From contig CABYEX010000010.1 in the NCBI GenBank assembly GCA_902518075.1, positions 1 through 41,624 on the forward strand: a stretch of 41,624 bases of DNA, written 5' to 3'. The DNA is from Halieaceae bacterium. Lineage in GTDB: Bacteria; Pseudomonadota; Gammaproteobacteria; Pseudomonadales; Halieaceae. Positions 18,147 through 25,693 of the stretch are shown here, one piece after another; the stretch's first letter is position 1, and each line of letters begins with the position of its first letter. Position numbers and translations under genes: made by a program. The notes below the pieces were generated by a model. It had not been told where the DNA came from and ran no database searches. It saw only the letters and a list, made by a program, of their open reading frames with translations.

Positions 18147-19436
18147 ATGGATCAATTGAAAACCCACCTCCATCCAGCCTGGGTAGTTGCCGCGGTGACC
18201 TTTCTGGTGTTGTTGACCTCTGCCGCATTCCGCTCGTCAGTGGGCGTATTGGTTATTCCCTTTGAAGTCGAGTTTGATTGGCCGAGATCAACTACGTCCT
18301 TAGCGGTGGCCCTTAACCTAACTCTCTATGGCCTTGCCGCACCCTTTGCGACCACGTTAATGGAACATATGGGCGTTCGTAATGTCATCGCTTCCGCCTT
18401 GGGCCTGATAGCCGTTGGGACAGCACTCACCACCCTAATGACGGAACCTTGGCATCTCATAATATTGTGGGGAGTTTTTGTAGGCCTAGGTGTTGGCGCA
18501 ACTGCTTTGGTGTTTGGCTCCCTAGTTGTTACCCGTTGGTTCACTCGTCATCAGGGTCTGATGCTCGGAGTAATGGGTGCCGCGTGGGCAACCGGCCAAC
18601 TAATATTTCTTCCCATCATCGCCCATAGCGTCAATATATCAGGATGGCGAACAGCATCGCTTACTATTGCTGGAGCATCTCTCTGCTTGATACCAATCGT
18701 ATGTTTAGTGCTGCGCGATCGCCCAAGCGACATAGGGCAATTGCCGTATGGAGCGGATCTAGATCAGCCGCTGACTCCGGAACACAATGTACGTGGCGGG
18801 ATCTTAAAAGCTGCGGCTAACTCGGTGGAAATATTAATAGAGGTTATCGCCAGCAAAAGTTTTTGGATCTTAGCTGGCACTTTTTTTGTATGTGGCTGGA
18901 CTACGAATGGAATCATTTCCACGCACTTTATCCCAGCAGCTCAAGACGAGGGTCTACCCGCAACGGCCGCAGCATCTTTGCTTGCAGTTGTTGGCGTCTT
19001 CGATTTAATTGGAACGATCGGCTCAGGCTGGCTCACTGATAGATATGATCCGCGCAAACTGCTTTCTATCTACTATGGCTTGCGTGGTCTTGCCCTCGTT
19101 GCAATGCCCATAATTTTAGGGCCGTCGGTTGAGCCCTCGATGCTAGTCGTGATGATGCTATTTGGTTTGGATTGGGTTGCAACGGTGCCGCCGACAGCCG
19201 TGCTTAGCACGAGGATTTTCGGCGAAAAGGCGGGTGTAGTTGTTTTCGCCTGGGTTTTTGCATTTCACATGATTGGCGCTGCCGTCGCGGCGTTGTTAAG
19301 TGGAGTTATTCGAGACATCAGTGGCGATTATTTGATCGCATGGCTGATAGCTGGATCTCTCGCGCTGATGGCTGCAATCGCCCCCTTGGCATTGCCCAGG
19401 CATTTCGCTGAGCAGGCCAAAGCCCGTCTGCAATAA
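18147..19436 (+). CDS. Major facilitator superfamily transporter
   Basis: A 429-residue protein with twelve predicted membrane segments. It resembles the OxlT/monocarboxylate-type branch: SSVGVLVIPFEVEFDWPRST after the first span, FGSLVVTRWFTRHQGLMLGV around span 4-5, a central cytoplasmic loop (RDRPSDIGQLPYGADLDQ), and SGWLTDRYDPRKLL in the second half. Probably an inner-membrane importer or antiporter for an organic anion; substrate unknown. The frame opens at 18075, but the first transmembrane segment starts shortly after the ATG at 18147. The nearest Shine-Dalgarno-like AGGAG is 17 nt away, so the start is uncertain. It is flanked by repeats A5 and A6. Confidence 0.88.
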   Translation: MDQLKTHLHPAWVVAAVTFLVLLTSAAFRSSVGVLVIPFEVEFDWPRSTTSLAVALNLTLYGLAAPFATTLMEHMGVRNVIASALGLIAVGTALTTLMTEPWHLIILWGVFVGLGVGATALVFGSLVVTRWFTRHQGLMLGVMGAAWATGQLIFLPIIAHSVNISGWRTASLTIAGASLCLIPIVCLVLRDRPSDIGQLPYGADLDQPLTPEHNVRGGILKAAANSVEILIEVIASKSFWILAGTFFVCGWTTNGIISTHFIPAAQDEGLPATAAASLLAVVGVFDLIGTIGSGWLTDRYDPRKLLSIYYGLRGLALVAMPIILGPSVEPSMLVVMMLFGLDWVATVPPTAVLSTRIFGEKAGVVVFAWVFAFHMIGAAVAALLSGVIRDISGDYLIAWLIAGSLALMAAIAPLALPRHFAEQAKARLQ

Positions 19437-19447
19437 GCTGATAACTT

Positions 19448-19498
19448 CCTAATGTATCTGGGCGGTAACCATCACAATCACAACCGCGGTTAGCCCCC
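19448..19498 (+). repeat. Repeat A, copy 6
   Basis: CCTAATGTATCTGGGCGGTA...CACAACCGCGGTTAGCCCCC, 11 nt after the MFS stop. It is followed by a run of ten C (19500-19509). It is the last repeat before tRNA-Leu. Confidence 0.85.
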
Positions 19499-19679
19499 TC
19501 CCCCCCCCCGCAAAAATCCTCACACACGCCAAAGGCACAGCACGCCTTTGCCCAACCGGCGAGGGTTATTCCTGCAGAAATCGATGGTCTTTGCCCCCGA
19601 TATTGGGGAGTGGGTTGGGGAGTCAAAGCTTTAGCTAAGCCACAACTAACTGAACTATTTGGATAAATAGGGTTTGGGG

Positions 19680-19766
19680 TGGTGCCCAGGAGAGGACTTG
19701 AACCTCCACGCCCTTGCGAGCACTAGCACCTGAAGCTAGCGTGTCTACCAATTTCACCACCTGGGC
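19680..19766 (-). tRNA. tRNA-Leu(CAG)
   Basis: The minus strand gives an 87-nt class II tRNA. Acceptor GCCCAGG/CCTGGGC pairs fully, the D-arm contains GGTAGACACG, and the anticodon stem CTAGC/GCTAG surrounds loop TTCAGGT (anticodon CAG). A variable arm is present, followed by T-arm GAGGTTCAAGTCCTC and an encoded CCA. Its 3' end faces the island (lower coordinates), the usual geometry for integration into a tRNA gene. In related genomes a tRNA-Leu commonly precedes rnr. Confidence 0.97.
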
Positions 19767-19776
19767 AGCGAGAAAT

Positions 19777-19792
19777 CTCTGATCAATCAGAG
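19777..19792. promoter_or_regulatory. Palindrome in the tRNA leader
   Basis: CTCTGAT-CA-ATCAGAG, a perfect 7-bp inverted repeat between the tRNA promoter and its 5' end. It could be a processing hairpin in the precursor or a protein site. Confidence 0.3.
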
Positions 19793-19799
19793 GGCGCGG

Positions 19800-19828
19800 A
19801 GACTACTGCCTCCCCACTCAACTGTCAA
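19800..19828 (-). promoter_or_regulatory. Promoter of tRNA-Leu
   Basis: On the minus strand a consensus -35 TTGACA (19823-19828) is followed by a 17-nt spacer and TAGTCT (19800-19805), then a GC-rich discriminator (CCGCGCCC) typical of stringently controlled stable-RNA promoters. The -10 ends 33 nt before the mature tRNA 5' end. Confidence 0.75.
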
Positions 19829-19939
19829 TTTCGAGTATTGGTTCGCCCTTGGCTTTTCGGCCCCGCGATCTGGGGGGTGTTTCCCGCGTATAATGAAGTC
19901 TTACTTCCAGCCGGCTGACTCCAGCCATCGGACCTCATC

Positions 19940-22492
19940 TTGGCGCCACGCCGCAAAAACACTACCTCTAGTCCACCCGTTGACCCCCACGCGGCGCGGG
20001 AGCAGAGCCGTTACGAGCACCCCATTGCCAGCCGGGAAGTGATTTTGGGTTTACTCGAGGCGGCGGATGCCCCCCTGCCTTTTGCTGGCATTGCCGAAGA
20101 ATTGGGTTTAAGTGGCGAGCGCGACCTCGACGCACTGGGTAAACGCCTGCGCGCGATGCAACGCGACGGTCAGATCTTCTCCGGCAGGCGGGGTGCCTAT
20201 GGTGTGCCCAAGCGAATGGACTTGTTGCGCTGTCGGGTGATGGGCCACAGAGATGGTTACGGGTTTGCGAGACCGCTCGAGGGGGAAGCAGAGGATTTGT
20301 TTATCTCCGCCCGCGAGATGTATCAGGTATTCGATGGTGACGAGGTGCTGGTCTCCGTCGCAGGTCTCGATCGCCGTGGTCGGGCGGAAGGGCAGATCGT
20401 TGTGGTGCTCACCCGGGCGCATGCCAAAGTGGTCGGGCGCTACATGGAAGAGAGCGGCATCGGCTTTCTACTCCCCCACAACACGCGCATTCGCAATCAC
20501 ATCCTGATTCCACCCAAAGCGAAGGGCGGCGCGCGCCATGGGCAGCTGGTGTCGGTGGTGCTCACCGACTATCCCTCGGCCACCTTGGGCGCCAAAGGCG
20601 AGGTTGAGGAAGTGCTCGGTGATCATCTAGACCCAGGACTTGAGATCGACGTGGCAATCCGCGCCCACGGCATTCCCTGGGAGTGGCCGGATGAGGTGTT
20701 ACGGGAGGCCGGCGCGCTGGTTGAGGAGCCCGCCGAGACAGATAAAACCCACCGGGTGGATTTGCGCGATGTCCCGTTTGTCACTATCGACGGTGAGGAC
20801 GCCAAAGATTTCGATGACGCCGTGTGGTGCGAGGAAACTCCCGATGGATTTCAGCTGCGCGTGGCGATCGCCGATGTTTCTCATTACGTGCCGGTCGGCT
20901 CCGCGCTCGATGAGGAAGCGAGCATCAGGGGCAATTCGGTGTACTTCCCAGAGCGAGTCGTGCCCATGTTCCCGGAGGTCCTTTCTAATGGGTTGTGCTC
21001 GCTGAAGCCGCAGGTAGACCGACTAGCAATGGTCTGTGACATGCACATCGACCAAAGCGGTCAGTTGCAGGACTACACCTTTTACGAAGCGGTGATTCAT
21101 TCCCATGCGCGGCTCACCTACACGGATGTAGGTGCGGTGATTGAGAATGGCTGGAGTCCAAACGTGCCCGCCGAGCGCGATGGGGAGATCGAACGGCTCT
21201 ATCGGCTTTACCAAGCACTGTGCAGTGCGCGGGAGCAGCGGGGTGCGCTCGATTTCGACACGCAAGAAACCCGCATCCTGTTTGATGAACAGCGCAAGAT
21301 CGCCGCTATCAAGCCCGTGCAGCGCAACGATGCGCACAAATTGATCGAGGAGTGCATGCTGATTGCTAATGTCGCCACCGCGCAGTTCCTCGAAGCGCTT
21401 GAGCAACCTGCGCTTTTTCGCGTGCATGAGGGCCCCAGCGCCGAGAAACTCGAGAACCTCCGTGCCTTTTTGGGTGAGCTGTCGCTGGATTTACCGGGCG
21501 GTCTGAAACCCACCCCCGAGCACTATCAGTCGTTGCTCGCCAATGTGGAAAACCGCGATGACAGCCACATCATTCAAACCATGCTGCTTCGTTCACTTTC
21601 ACAGGCCGTATATCAACCGGAGAACGCCGGGCATTTTGGCCTCCATTACGAGGCCTACGCGCATTTCACCTCACCCATTCGCCGTTACCCCGATCTACTG
21701 GTGCACCGCGCGATTCGCGCAGCGATCCGAGGTCGAAGGAAGGGCACACACATCGAGCGGGTCAAAGGCGCGCGCGCGCTCAAGCGCGAGGCAATCTACC
21801 CCTACGATACGGGCGCCATGGCCGCTCTCGGAGAGCAGTGTTCGATGACCGAGCGTCGCGCAGACGATGCGACGCGCGAGGTCGATGCCTGGCTGAAGTG
21901 CGAGTTTCTTAAGGACCGCATCGGTGAAGAATTTGAGGGCGTCATCGCCGCCGTGACCAATTTCGGCGTGTTTGTTGAGTTGAGCGGGCTCTACATCGAA
22001 GGTCTGATGCATGTGAGTGCTTTGCCCGGTGATTACTATCATTTCGTTCAGGCGAAGCAGCGGCTGATCGGTGAGCGCACGCGGCAGATCTTCCAACTGG
22101 GTGGGGCGGTCACTGTAAGGGTGGCCCGGGTCGACCTTGATGATCGAAAAATCGATCTGGAGCTGGCCGGGGTTGCGCCATCCAAACGCGGCAAGAGCGG
22201 TAAGAGTGGTAAGAATGGAAAGCACCGGTCAGAGGATGAGTCGACATCAGGCAGCCGCAACAAGAAATCGCCCCGCCGCCAAACCACCTCCTCGGGAGAG
22301 AAGGAAAGTGGTGGCCGCGGGCGTACGTCAGGCAAGCCATCAAAATCGGCGAAATCCTCCAAGCCAGGCAAATCAAAAAAGGCATCGACCTCAGACCGGT
22401 CTGTAAAAGGATCCAAGGCGGGCAAGGCCTCGGGCGCAAAGCGCCGTCCGGGTAAAAATCGCCAGCGGGGAAGAAGCGGCGGCGAACCATGA
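19940..22492 (+). CDS. rnr: Ribonuclease R
   Basis: An 850-residue 3'-5' exoribonuclease of the RNB family that degrades structured RNA and takes part in rRNA quality control and trans-translation. In order: N-terminal winged helix (ASREVILGLLEAADAPLPF), cold-shock OB domains (about 70-240), the RNB catalytic domain with the metal-binding motif GEDAKDFDDAV near residue 285, and an S1 domain (EEFEGVIAAVTNFGVFVELS, about 664-745). A roughly 100-residue tail rich in Lys, Ser and Gly follows. The start is TTG at 19940 with a weak ribosome binding site. The TGA stop overlaps the rlmB ATG (ATGA). Confidence 0.96.
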   Translation: MAPRRKNTTSSPPVDPHAAREQSRYEHPIASREVILGLLEAADAPLPFAGIAEELGLSGERDLDALGKRLRAMQRDGQIFSGRRGAYGVPKRMDLLRCRVMGHRDGYGFARPLEGEAEDLFISAREMYQVFDGDEVLVSVAGLDRRGRAEGQIVVVLTRAHAKVVGRYMEESGIGFLLPHNTRIRNHILIPPKAKGGARHGQLVSVVLTDYPSATLGAKGEVEEVLGDHLDPGLEIDVAIRAHGIPWEWPDEVLREAGALVEEPAETDKTHRVDLRDVPFVTIDGEDAKDFDDAVWCEETPDGFQLRVAIADVSHYVPVGSALDEEASIRGNSVYFPERVVPMFPEVLSNGLCSLKPQVDRLAMVCDMHIDQSGQLQDYTFYEAVIHSHARLTYTDVGAVIENGWSPNVPAERDGEIERLYRLYQALCSAREQRGALDFDTQETRILFDEQRKIAAIKPVQRNDAHKLIEECMLIANVATAQFLEALEQPALFRVHEGPSAEKLENLRAFLGELSLDLPGGLKPTPEHYQSLLANVENRDDSHIIQTMLLRSLSQAVYQPENAGHFGLHYEAYAHFTSPIRRYPDLLVHRAIRAAIRGRRKGTHIERVKGARALKREAIYPYDTGAMAALGEQCSMTERRADDATREVDAWLKCEFLKDRIGEEFEGVIAAVTNFGVFVELSGLYIEGLMHVSALPGDYYHFVQAKQRLIGERTRQIFQLGGAVTVRVARVDLDDRKIDLELAGVAPSKRGKSGKSGKNGKHRSEDESTSGSRNKKSPRRQTTSSGEKESGGRGRTSGKPSKSAKSSKPGKSKKASTSDRSVKGSKAGKASGAKRRPGKNRQRGRSGGEP

Positions 22493-23247
22493 TTAATACC
22501 GTATTCGGTTACCACGCCGTCGAGAGCCTGATCCGCAGAGCGCCGCGTCGCGTAGCGGCACTCCATGTACAGGCAGACCGCCAGGACAAGCGTATGCAGG
22601 CGCTTTGCGAGCTGTCCCGAAATCAAGGCGTGTCTGTGCTGCCCTGTGCGAAGTCGGAGCTCGACGCACTGGTGACCGGGCGCCATCAGGGCGTGGTCGC
22701 GGTGCTTGACTCTACAGTGGGAGGTGACACCGGCGGTATGATGAGTGAGGCGGAGCTTGCCGAACATCTCTCGCAGGTGGCCGTCCCGCTCATTTTGATT
22801 GTGGATGGTGTAACCGACCCGCACAATTTGGGGGCCTGCCTGCGGAGTGCCGATGCGGCGGATGTCACCGCTGTCGTCTTCCCCAAAGATAAAAGCGCTG
22901 ATTTGAACGATGTGGCACGCAAGGTGGCCAGTGGTGCCGCCGAGACGGTGCCCTGGGTGCGCGTCACCAACCTTGCCAGAACCATTGAGTCCTTAAAGCG
23001 AGCCGGTGTCTGGGTGATCGGCACAGATGGCGACGCGGAAGCAACGCTGTATGAGCAAGATCTGAGCGGACCCTGCGCGTTGGTGCTCGGCTCAGAGGGT
23101 GCCGGGATGCGCCGTCTGACCCGGGATCTCTGCGATTTCATCGTCAAACTGCCAATGGCGGGGTCGGTCTCCAGCCTCAATGTGTCGGTCGCGGCGGGAG
23201 TCTGTCTGTTCGAGGCGGTGCGGCAGCGCGGTCTCCAGAAGGGGTAA
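22489..23247 (+). CDS. rlmB: 23S rRNA 2'-O-ribose methyltransferase RlmB (G2251)
   Basis: A 252-residue SPOUT-class methyltransferase: N-terminal substrate-binding domain (FGYHAVESLIRRAPRRVAAL), then the trefoil-knot catalytic domain with DPHNLGACLRSADAADV, VLGSEGAGMRRLTRDLCD and KLPMAGSVSSLNVSVAAGV (motifs 1-3). RlmB methylates G2251 of 23S rRNA (E. coli numbering) using S-adenosylmethionine. Translational coupling to rnr through ATGA is typical, and the rnr-rlmB pair is conserved in gammaproteobacteria. Length is normal. Confidence 0.96.
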   Translation: MINTVFGYHAVESLIRRAPRRVAALHVQADRQDKRMQALCELSRNQGVSVLPCAKSELDALVTGRHQGVVAVLDSTVGGDTGGMMSEAELAEHLSQVAVPLILIVDGVTDPHNLGACLRSADAADVTAVVFPKDKSADLNDVARKVASGAAETVPWVRVTNLARTIESLKRAGVWVIGTDGDAEATLYEQDLSGPCALVLGSEGAGMRRLTRDLCDFIVKLPMAGSVSSLNVSVAAGVCLFEAVRQRGLQKG

Positions 23248-23277
23248 CGGACCGCCATCAGGTGCCAACTTGCCACG

Positions 23278-23306
23278 TTGCAAAGCGGCAACAGCCTTTG
23301 TAGACT
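23278..23306 (+). promoter_or_regulatory. Probable promoter of the rpsF operon
   Basis: TTGCAA (23278-23283), a 17-nt spacer and TAGACT (23301-23306) form a sigma-70-like pair about 95 nt upstream of rpsF, in the only sizeable gap between rlmB and rpsF. Confidence 0.5.
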
Positions 23307-23353
23307 CCTGCCCTCAAAATTTGGCCGGGTCTGAAAACAGGCCCATCCTCCTT

Positions 23354-23375
23354 GCCACACCGCGTGACGGGTGGC
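23354..23375 (+). promoter_or_regulatory. Hairpin in the rpsF leader, candidate S6:S18 site
   Basis: GCCAC-A-CCG-CGTGA-CGG-GTGGC folds as a 5-bp and a 3-bp stem separated by one bulged A, 23 nt before the rpsF start. Many bacteria carry an S6:S18-binding RNA motif with a CCG element in the rpsF 5' leader for autoregulation. The position and CCG fit, but the exact consensus could not be compared here. Confidence 0.4.
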
Positions 23376-23398
23376 TTTAAACCATAGGGAGTACGCGA

Positions 23399-23875
23399 GT
23401 GCGACACTACGAAGTTGTGTTCATGGTCCATCCGGACCAATCAGAACAAGTCCCGGGAATGATTGAACGTTACAGTAACGTAATCACCAAAGATGGCGGG
23501 ACTGTGCATCGTCTGGAAGATTGGGGTCGACGTCAGTTGGCCTACCACATCAACAAAATCCACAAGGCACATTACGTGCTGATGAACGTCGAAGCCTCCA
23601 ACGAGGCGATGGAAGAGTTAACTACTACCTTCCGCTACAACGACGCGGTCATTCGTAACCTCGTGATACGTCGCGACGAGCCTATGCTCGAGGAGTCTCT
23701 CATCATGAAGGCCGAGCGCGAGGACAAGGAACGTAAAGCCCGATACCAGGAGCGTCAGGACAATGACGCTCGCCGTGCTGCGGCCGAGACGGCCGAGGCC
23801 TCCGCTGAGGAAGGGGTCCCGGAGCCCGTTGCGGAAGCGCCAGAAGCAGACACTGAAGAAGCGACCGAGGAATAA
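23399..23875 (+). CDS. rpsF: 30S ribosomal protein S6
   Basis: A 158-residue S6 protein: conserved core [39 protein letters not shown] and [15 protein letters not shown]. An extended acidic/Ala-rich C-terminal tail from about residue 105 ([20 protein letters not shown]...) makes it longer than the roughly 130-residue E. coli protein, which is also glutamylated at its end. S6 binds S18 on the platform of the 30S subunit. The start is GTG at 23399, with GGGAG 8-12 nt upstream. rpsR follows after 3 nt. Confidence 0.97.
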   Translation: MRHYEVVFMVHPDQSEQVPGMIERYSNVITKDGGTVHRLEDWGRRQLAYHINKIHKAHYVLMNVEASNEAMEELTTTFRYNDAVIRNLVIRRDEPMLEESLIMKAEREDKERKARYQERQDNDARRAAAETAEASAEEGVPEPVAEAPEADTEEATEE

Positions 23876-23878
23876 GCC

Positions 23879-24106
23879 ATGTCACGTTTTTTTCGACGCA
23901 GAAAGTTTTGCCGTTTCACTGCAGAGGGCGTAACCGAGATCGACTATAAGGATCTGGACACCCTCAAGCAGTACGTCTCTGAGACCGGCAAGATTGTACC
24001 GAGCCGGATTACCGGCACCAAGGCCAAGTATCAGCGTCAGCTCGCGACCGCCGTCAAGCGCGCGCGCTACCTCGCGTTACTGCCTTATACAGACGCTCAT
24101 AACTAA
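23879..24106 (+). CDS. rpsR: 30S ribosomal protein S18
   Basis: A 75-residue protein with the S18 pattern [15 protein letters not shown]-like [48 protein letters not shown]. Normal length. S18 binds 16S rRNA as a heterodimer with S6. The ATG is 3 nt after the rpsF stop, and the GAGGAATAA at the end of rpsF serves as ribosome binding site. A membrane protein gene follows after 9 nt. Confidence 0.98.
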   Translation: MSRFFRRRKFCRFTAEGVTEIDYKDLDTLKQYVSETGKIVPSRITGTKAKYQRQLATAVKRARYLALLPYTDAHN

Positions 24107-24115
24107 GCGTGACTG

Positions 24116-24997
24116 ATGCGCGGCCTCGCTGAATTCATCATGCGCGGCCGGTGGCAGGCACTCGGCATCGCGGTATTGGGGTCGGGCAGTCTGTTATTTG
24201 GCTGGATCAGTGCGGCGGCCATCGCACTGGTGACCCTGAGAAAGGGGACAGCTTCCGGCGGTTGGTTGGTGTTGTGGGCGTTATTGCCCGCGGTGATCAT
24301 TACGGCCATGACCGGCGACACGGGCAGCGCCATGTTGTTGCTGGGGGCATACGGCCTGGCCGTTGTTCTCAGGGAGAGTGTCAGCCTGTCGCTGGCGGTG
24401 ATGGCCAGCGTGCCACTGGTACTGGTCAGCGGTTTGGCGCTGACCCTGCTGAATGGCCCGTTTTTGGAGGACCTGGTGGCAACGTTTAATCAGGCCCTCG
24501 CCCAGCTGGAGCAGGACCTCCAGCAAGAGGGTTCGGGAGAGTTGGCGTTCAACTCGCTGGCGGTCCCTCACGTGGCAGCATTGTTGGCCACCGGTAATGC
24601 GGTGATTGCTTTGCTTAGCCTGATGTTGGGGCGTTACTGGCAGGCAGCGCTTTACAACCCGGGAGGGTTTGGCGACGAGTTTCGCGCGCTTAGGTTGCCT
24701 ACCGGTGCCGTGATGACGATGGCGTTCGTGGCCGCCGCATTGTGGTGGATTGGCCCCGATTGGCGGGTCTGGAGTGCGGCCGCGGTGCTGCCGCTCACCA
24801 TCGTCGGGTTCGCATTGGTGCATGCCTATGCAGCCTACGCGAACAAAGGGGTCGCATGGTTGATCCTGATGTACGTGCTGTGGATCGTGCTCGATCTAGT
24901 GAAGTGGGTATGGGTGGGATGTGTCGTGATCGATGCATTTGCTGATTTCAGGGCCAGATGGGTGAGTCCCACTGGCAAAGGCTCTGGCGGTGCTTAA
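24116..24997 (+). CDS. DUF2232/YybS-like membrane protein
   Basis: A 293-residue membrane protein with about eight hydrophobic segments, among them [58 protein letters not shown] and [15 protein letters not shown] spans. A soluble loop with [13 protein letters not shown] lies in the middle. Location between rpsR and rplI is conserved in many proteobacteria for proteins of the DUF2232 (YybS-like) group, whose function is unknown. The ATG at 24116 is used; Met9 is an alternative. Read with rpsR and rplI, it probably shares their transcript. Confidence 0.72.
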   Translation: MRGLAEFIMRGRWQALGIAVLGSGSLLFGWISAAAIALVTLRKGTASGGWLVLWALLPAVIITAMTGDTGSAMLLLGAYGLAVVLRESVSLSLAVMASVPLVLVSGLALTLLNGPFLEDLVATFNQALAQLEQDLQQEGSGELAFNSLAVPHVAALLATGNAVIALLSLMLGRYWQAALYNPGGFGDEFRALRLPTGAVMTMAFVAAALWWIGPDWRVWSAAAVLPLTIVGFALVHAYAAYANKGVAWLILMYVLWIVLDLVKWVWVGCVVIDAFADFRARWVSPTGKGSGGA

Positions 24998-25056
24998 GCC
25001 GCCGAGCAGGAAGTGATAAAAGTCGGCCGTTTACGCGGCCAGCAGAGGAAAGAACG

Positions 25057-25506
25057 ATGGAAGTCATTTTGCTCGAAAACATTGGAAATCTTGGTACGCT
25101 GGGAGACAAGGTTGATGTGAAACCCGGTTATGGCCGCAATTTCCTGATCCCCCAGGGCAAGGCAGTGCCGGCCACAGAAGACAATGTGGCCAAGTTTGAG
25201 GCTCGTCGTGCGGAGCTCGAAGCGGTAGCCGCAGAGACACTGTCTGCTGCCGAGGCTCGAGGCGAGGCGCTAGCTGCGCTCGGTGCAGTCGAAATTGCAG
25301 CCACTGCAGGAGAAGAAGGCAAGCTCTTTGGTTCCGTGGGAACCCGCGATATTGCCAATGCATTGTCTGCTGCGGGATGTGAAGTCGATAAGGCGGAAGT
25401 CCGGCTACCCGAGGGCGTGATCCGTGAGCTCGGCGAGTTCGAGATCATGATCCAGGTTCACGCAGAGGTGTCGACCTCTGTCGCGATTAACATCATCGCT
25501 GAGTAA
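25057..25506 (+). CDS. rplI: 50S ribosomal protein L9
   Basis: A 149-residue L9: N-terminal rRNA-binding domain ([39 protein letters not shown]), a long connecting helix rich in Ala/Glu, and a C-terminal domain ([17 protein letters not shown]). L9 bridges ribosomes near the L1 stalk and helps keep the frame. The ATG at 25057 is chosen for the canonical N-terminus and AGAGGAAAG upstream; the open frame back to 24958 overlaps the previous gene and is not L9-like. Hairpins follow the stop. Confidence 0.97.
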   Translation: MEVILLENIGNLGTLGDKVDVKPGYGRNFLIPQGKAVPATEDNVAKFEARRAELEAVAAETLSAAEARGEALAALGAVEIAATAGEEGKLFGSVGTRDIANALSAAGCEVDKAEVRLPEGVIRELGEFEIMIQVHAEVSTSVAINIIAE

Positions 25507-25512
25507 AACCCT

Positions 25513-25566
25513 GCGGGGCGTCCCCGCTCCGCACAGGACCCTCGCCGCCGCGGTATTGCCGCGGCG
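25513..25566 (+). terminator. Two GC-rich hairpins after rplI
   Basis: GCGGGG-CGT-CCCCGC (25513-25527) and the 8-bp stem CGCCGCGG-TATTG-CCGCGGCG (25546-25566) lie in tandem between rplI and dnaB. They probably end or attenuate the ribosomal transcript, although neither has a T-run. Confidence 0.45.
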
Positions 25567-25693
25567 CCACCCCTGAACACCGATCTTTTCTGGCAGTTCT
25601 CTCCGGTCGCGGGTAATCTAATCGGCCCGGTGGCATTTTGGCATTGATGATGCTTTGAGCCCCGGCTGATCAGGCACAGAAGAAGGCAGCACC

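Noticed and set aside
19500..19509. Ten-C run as a phase-variable tract
   Set aside because: It lies outside any reading frame and follows the MFS stop; no promoter spacing depends on it visibly.
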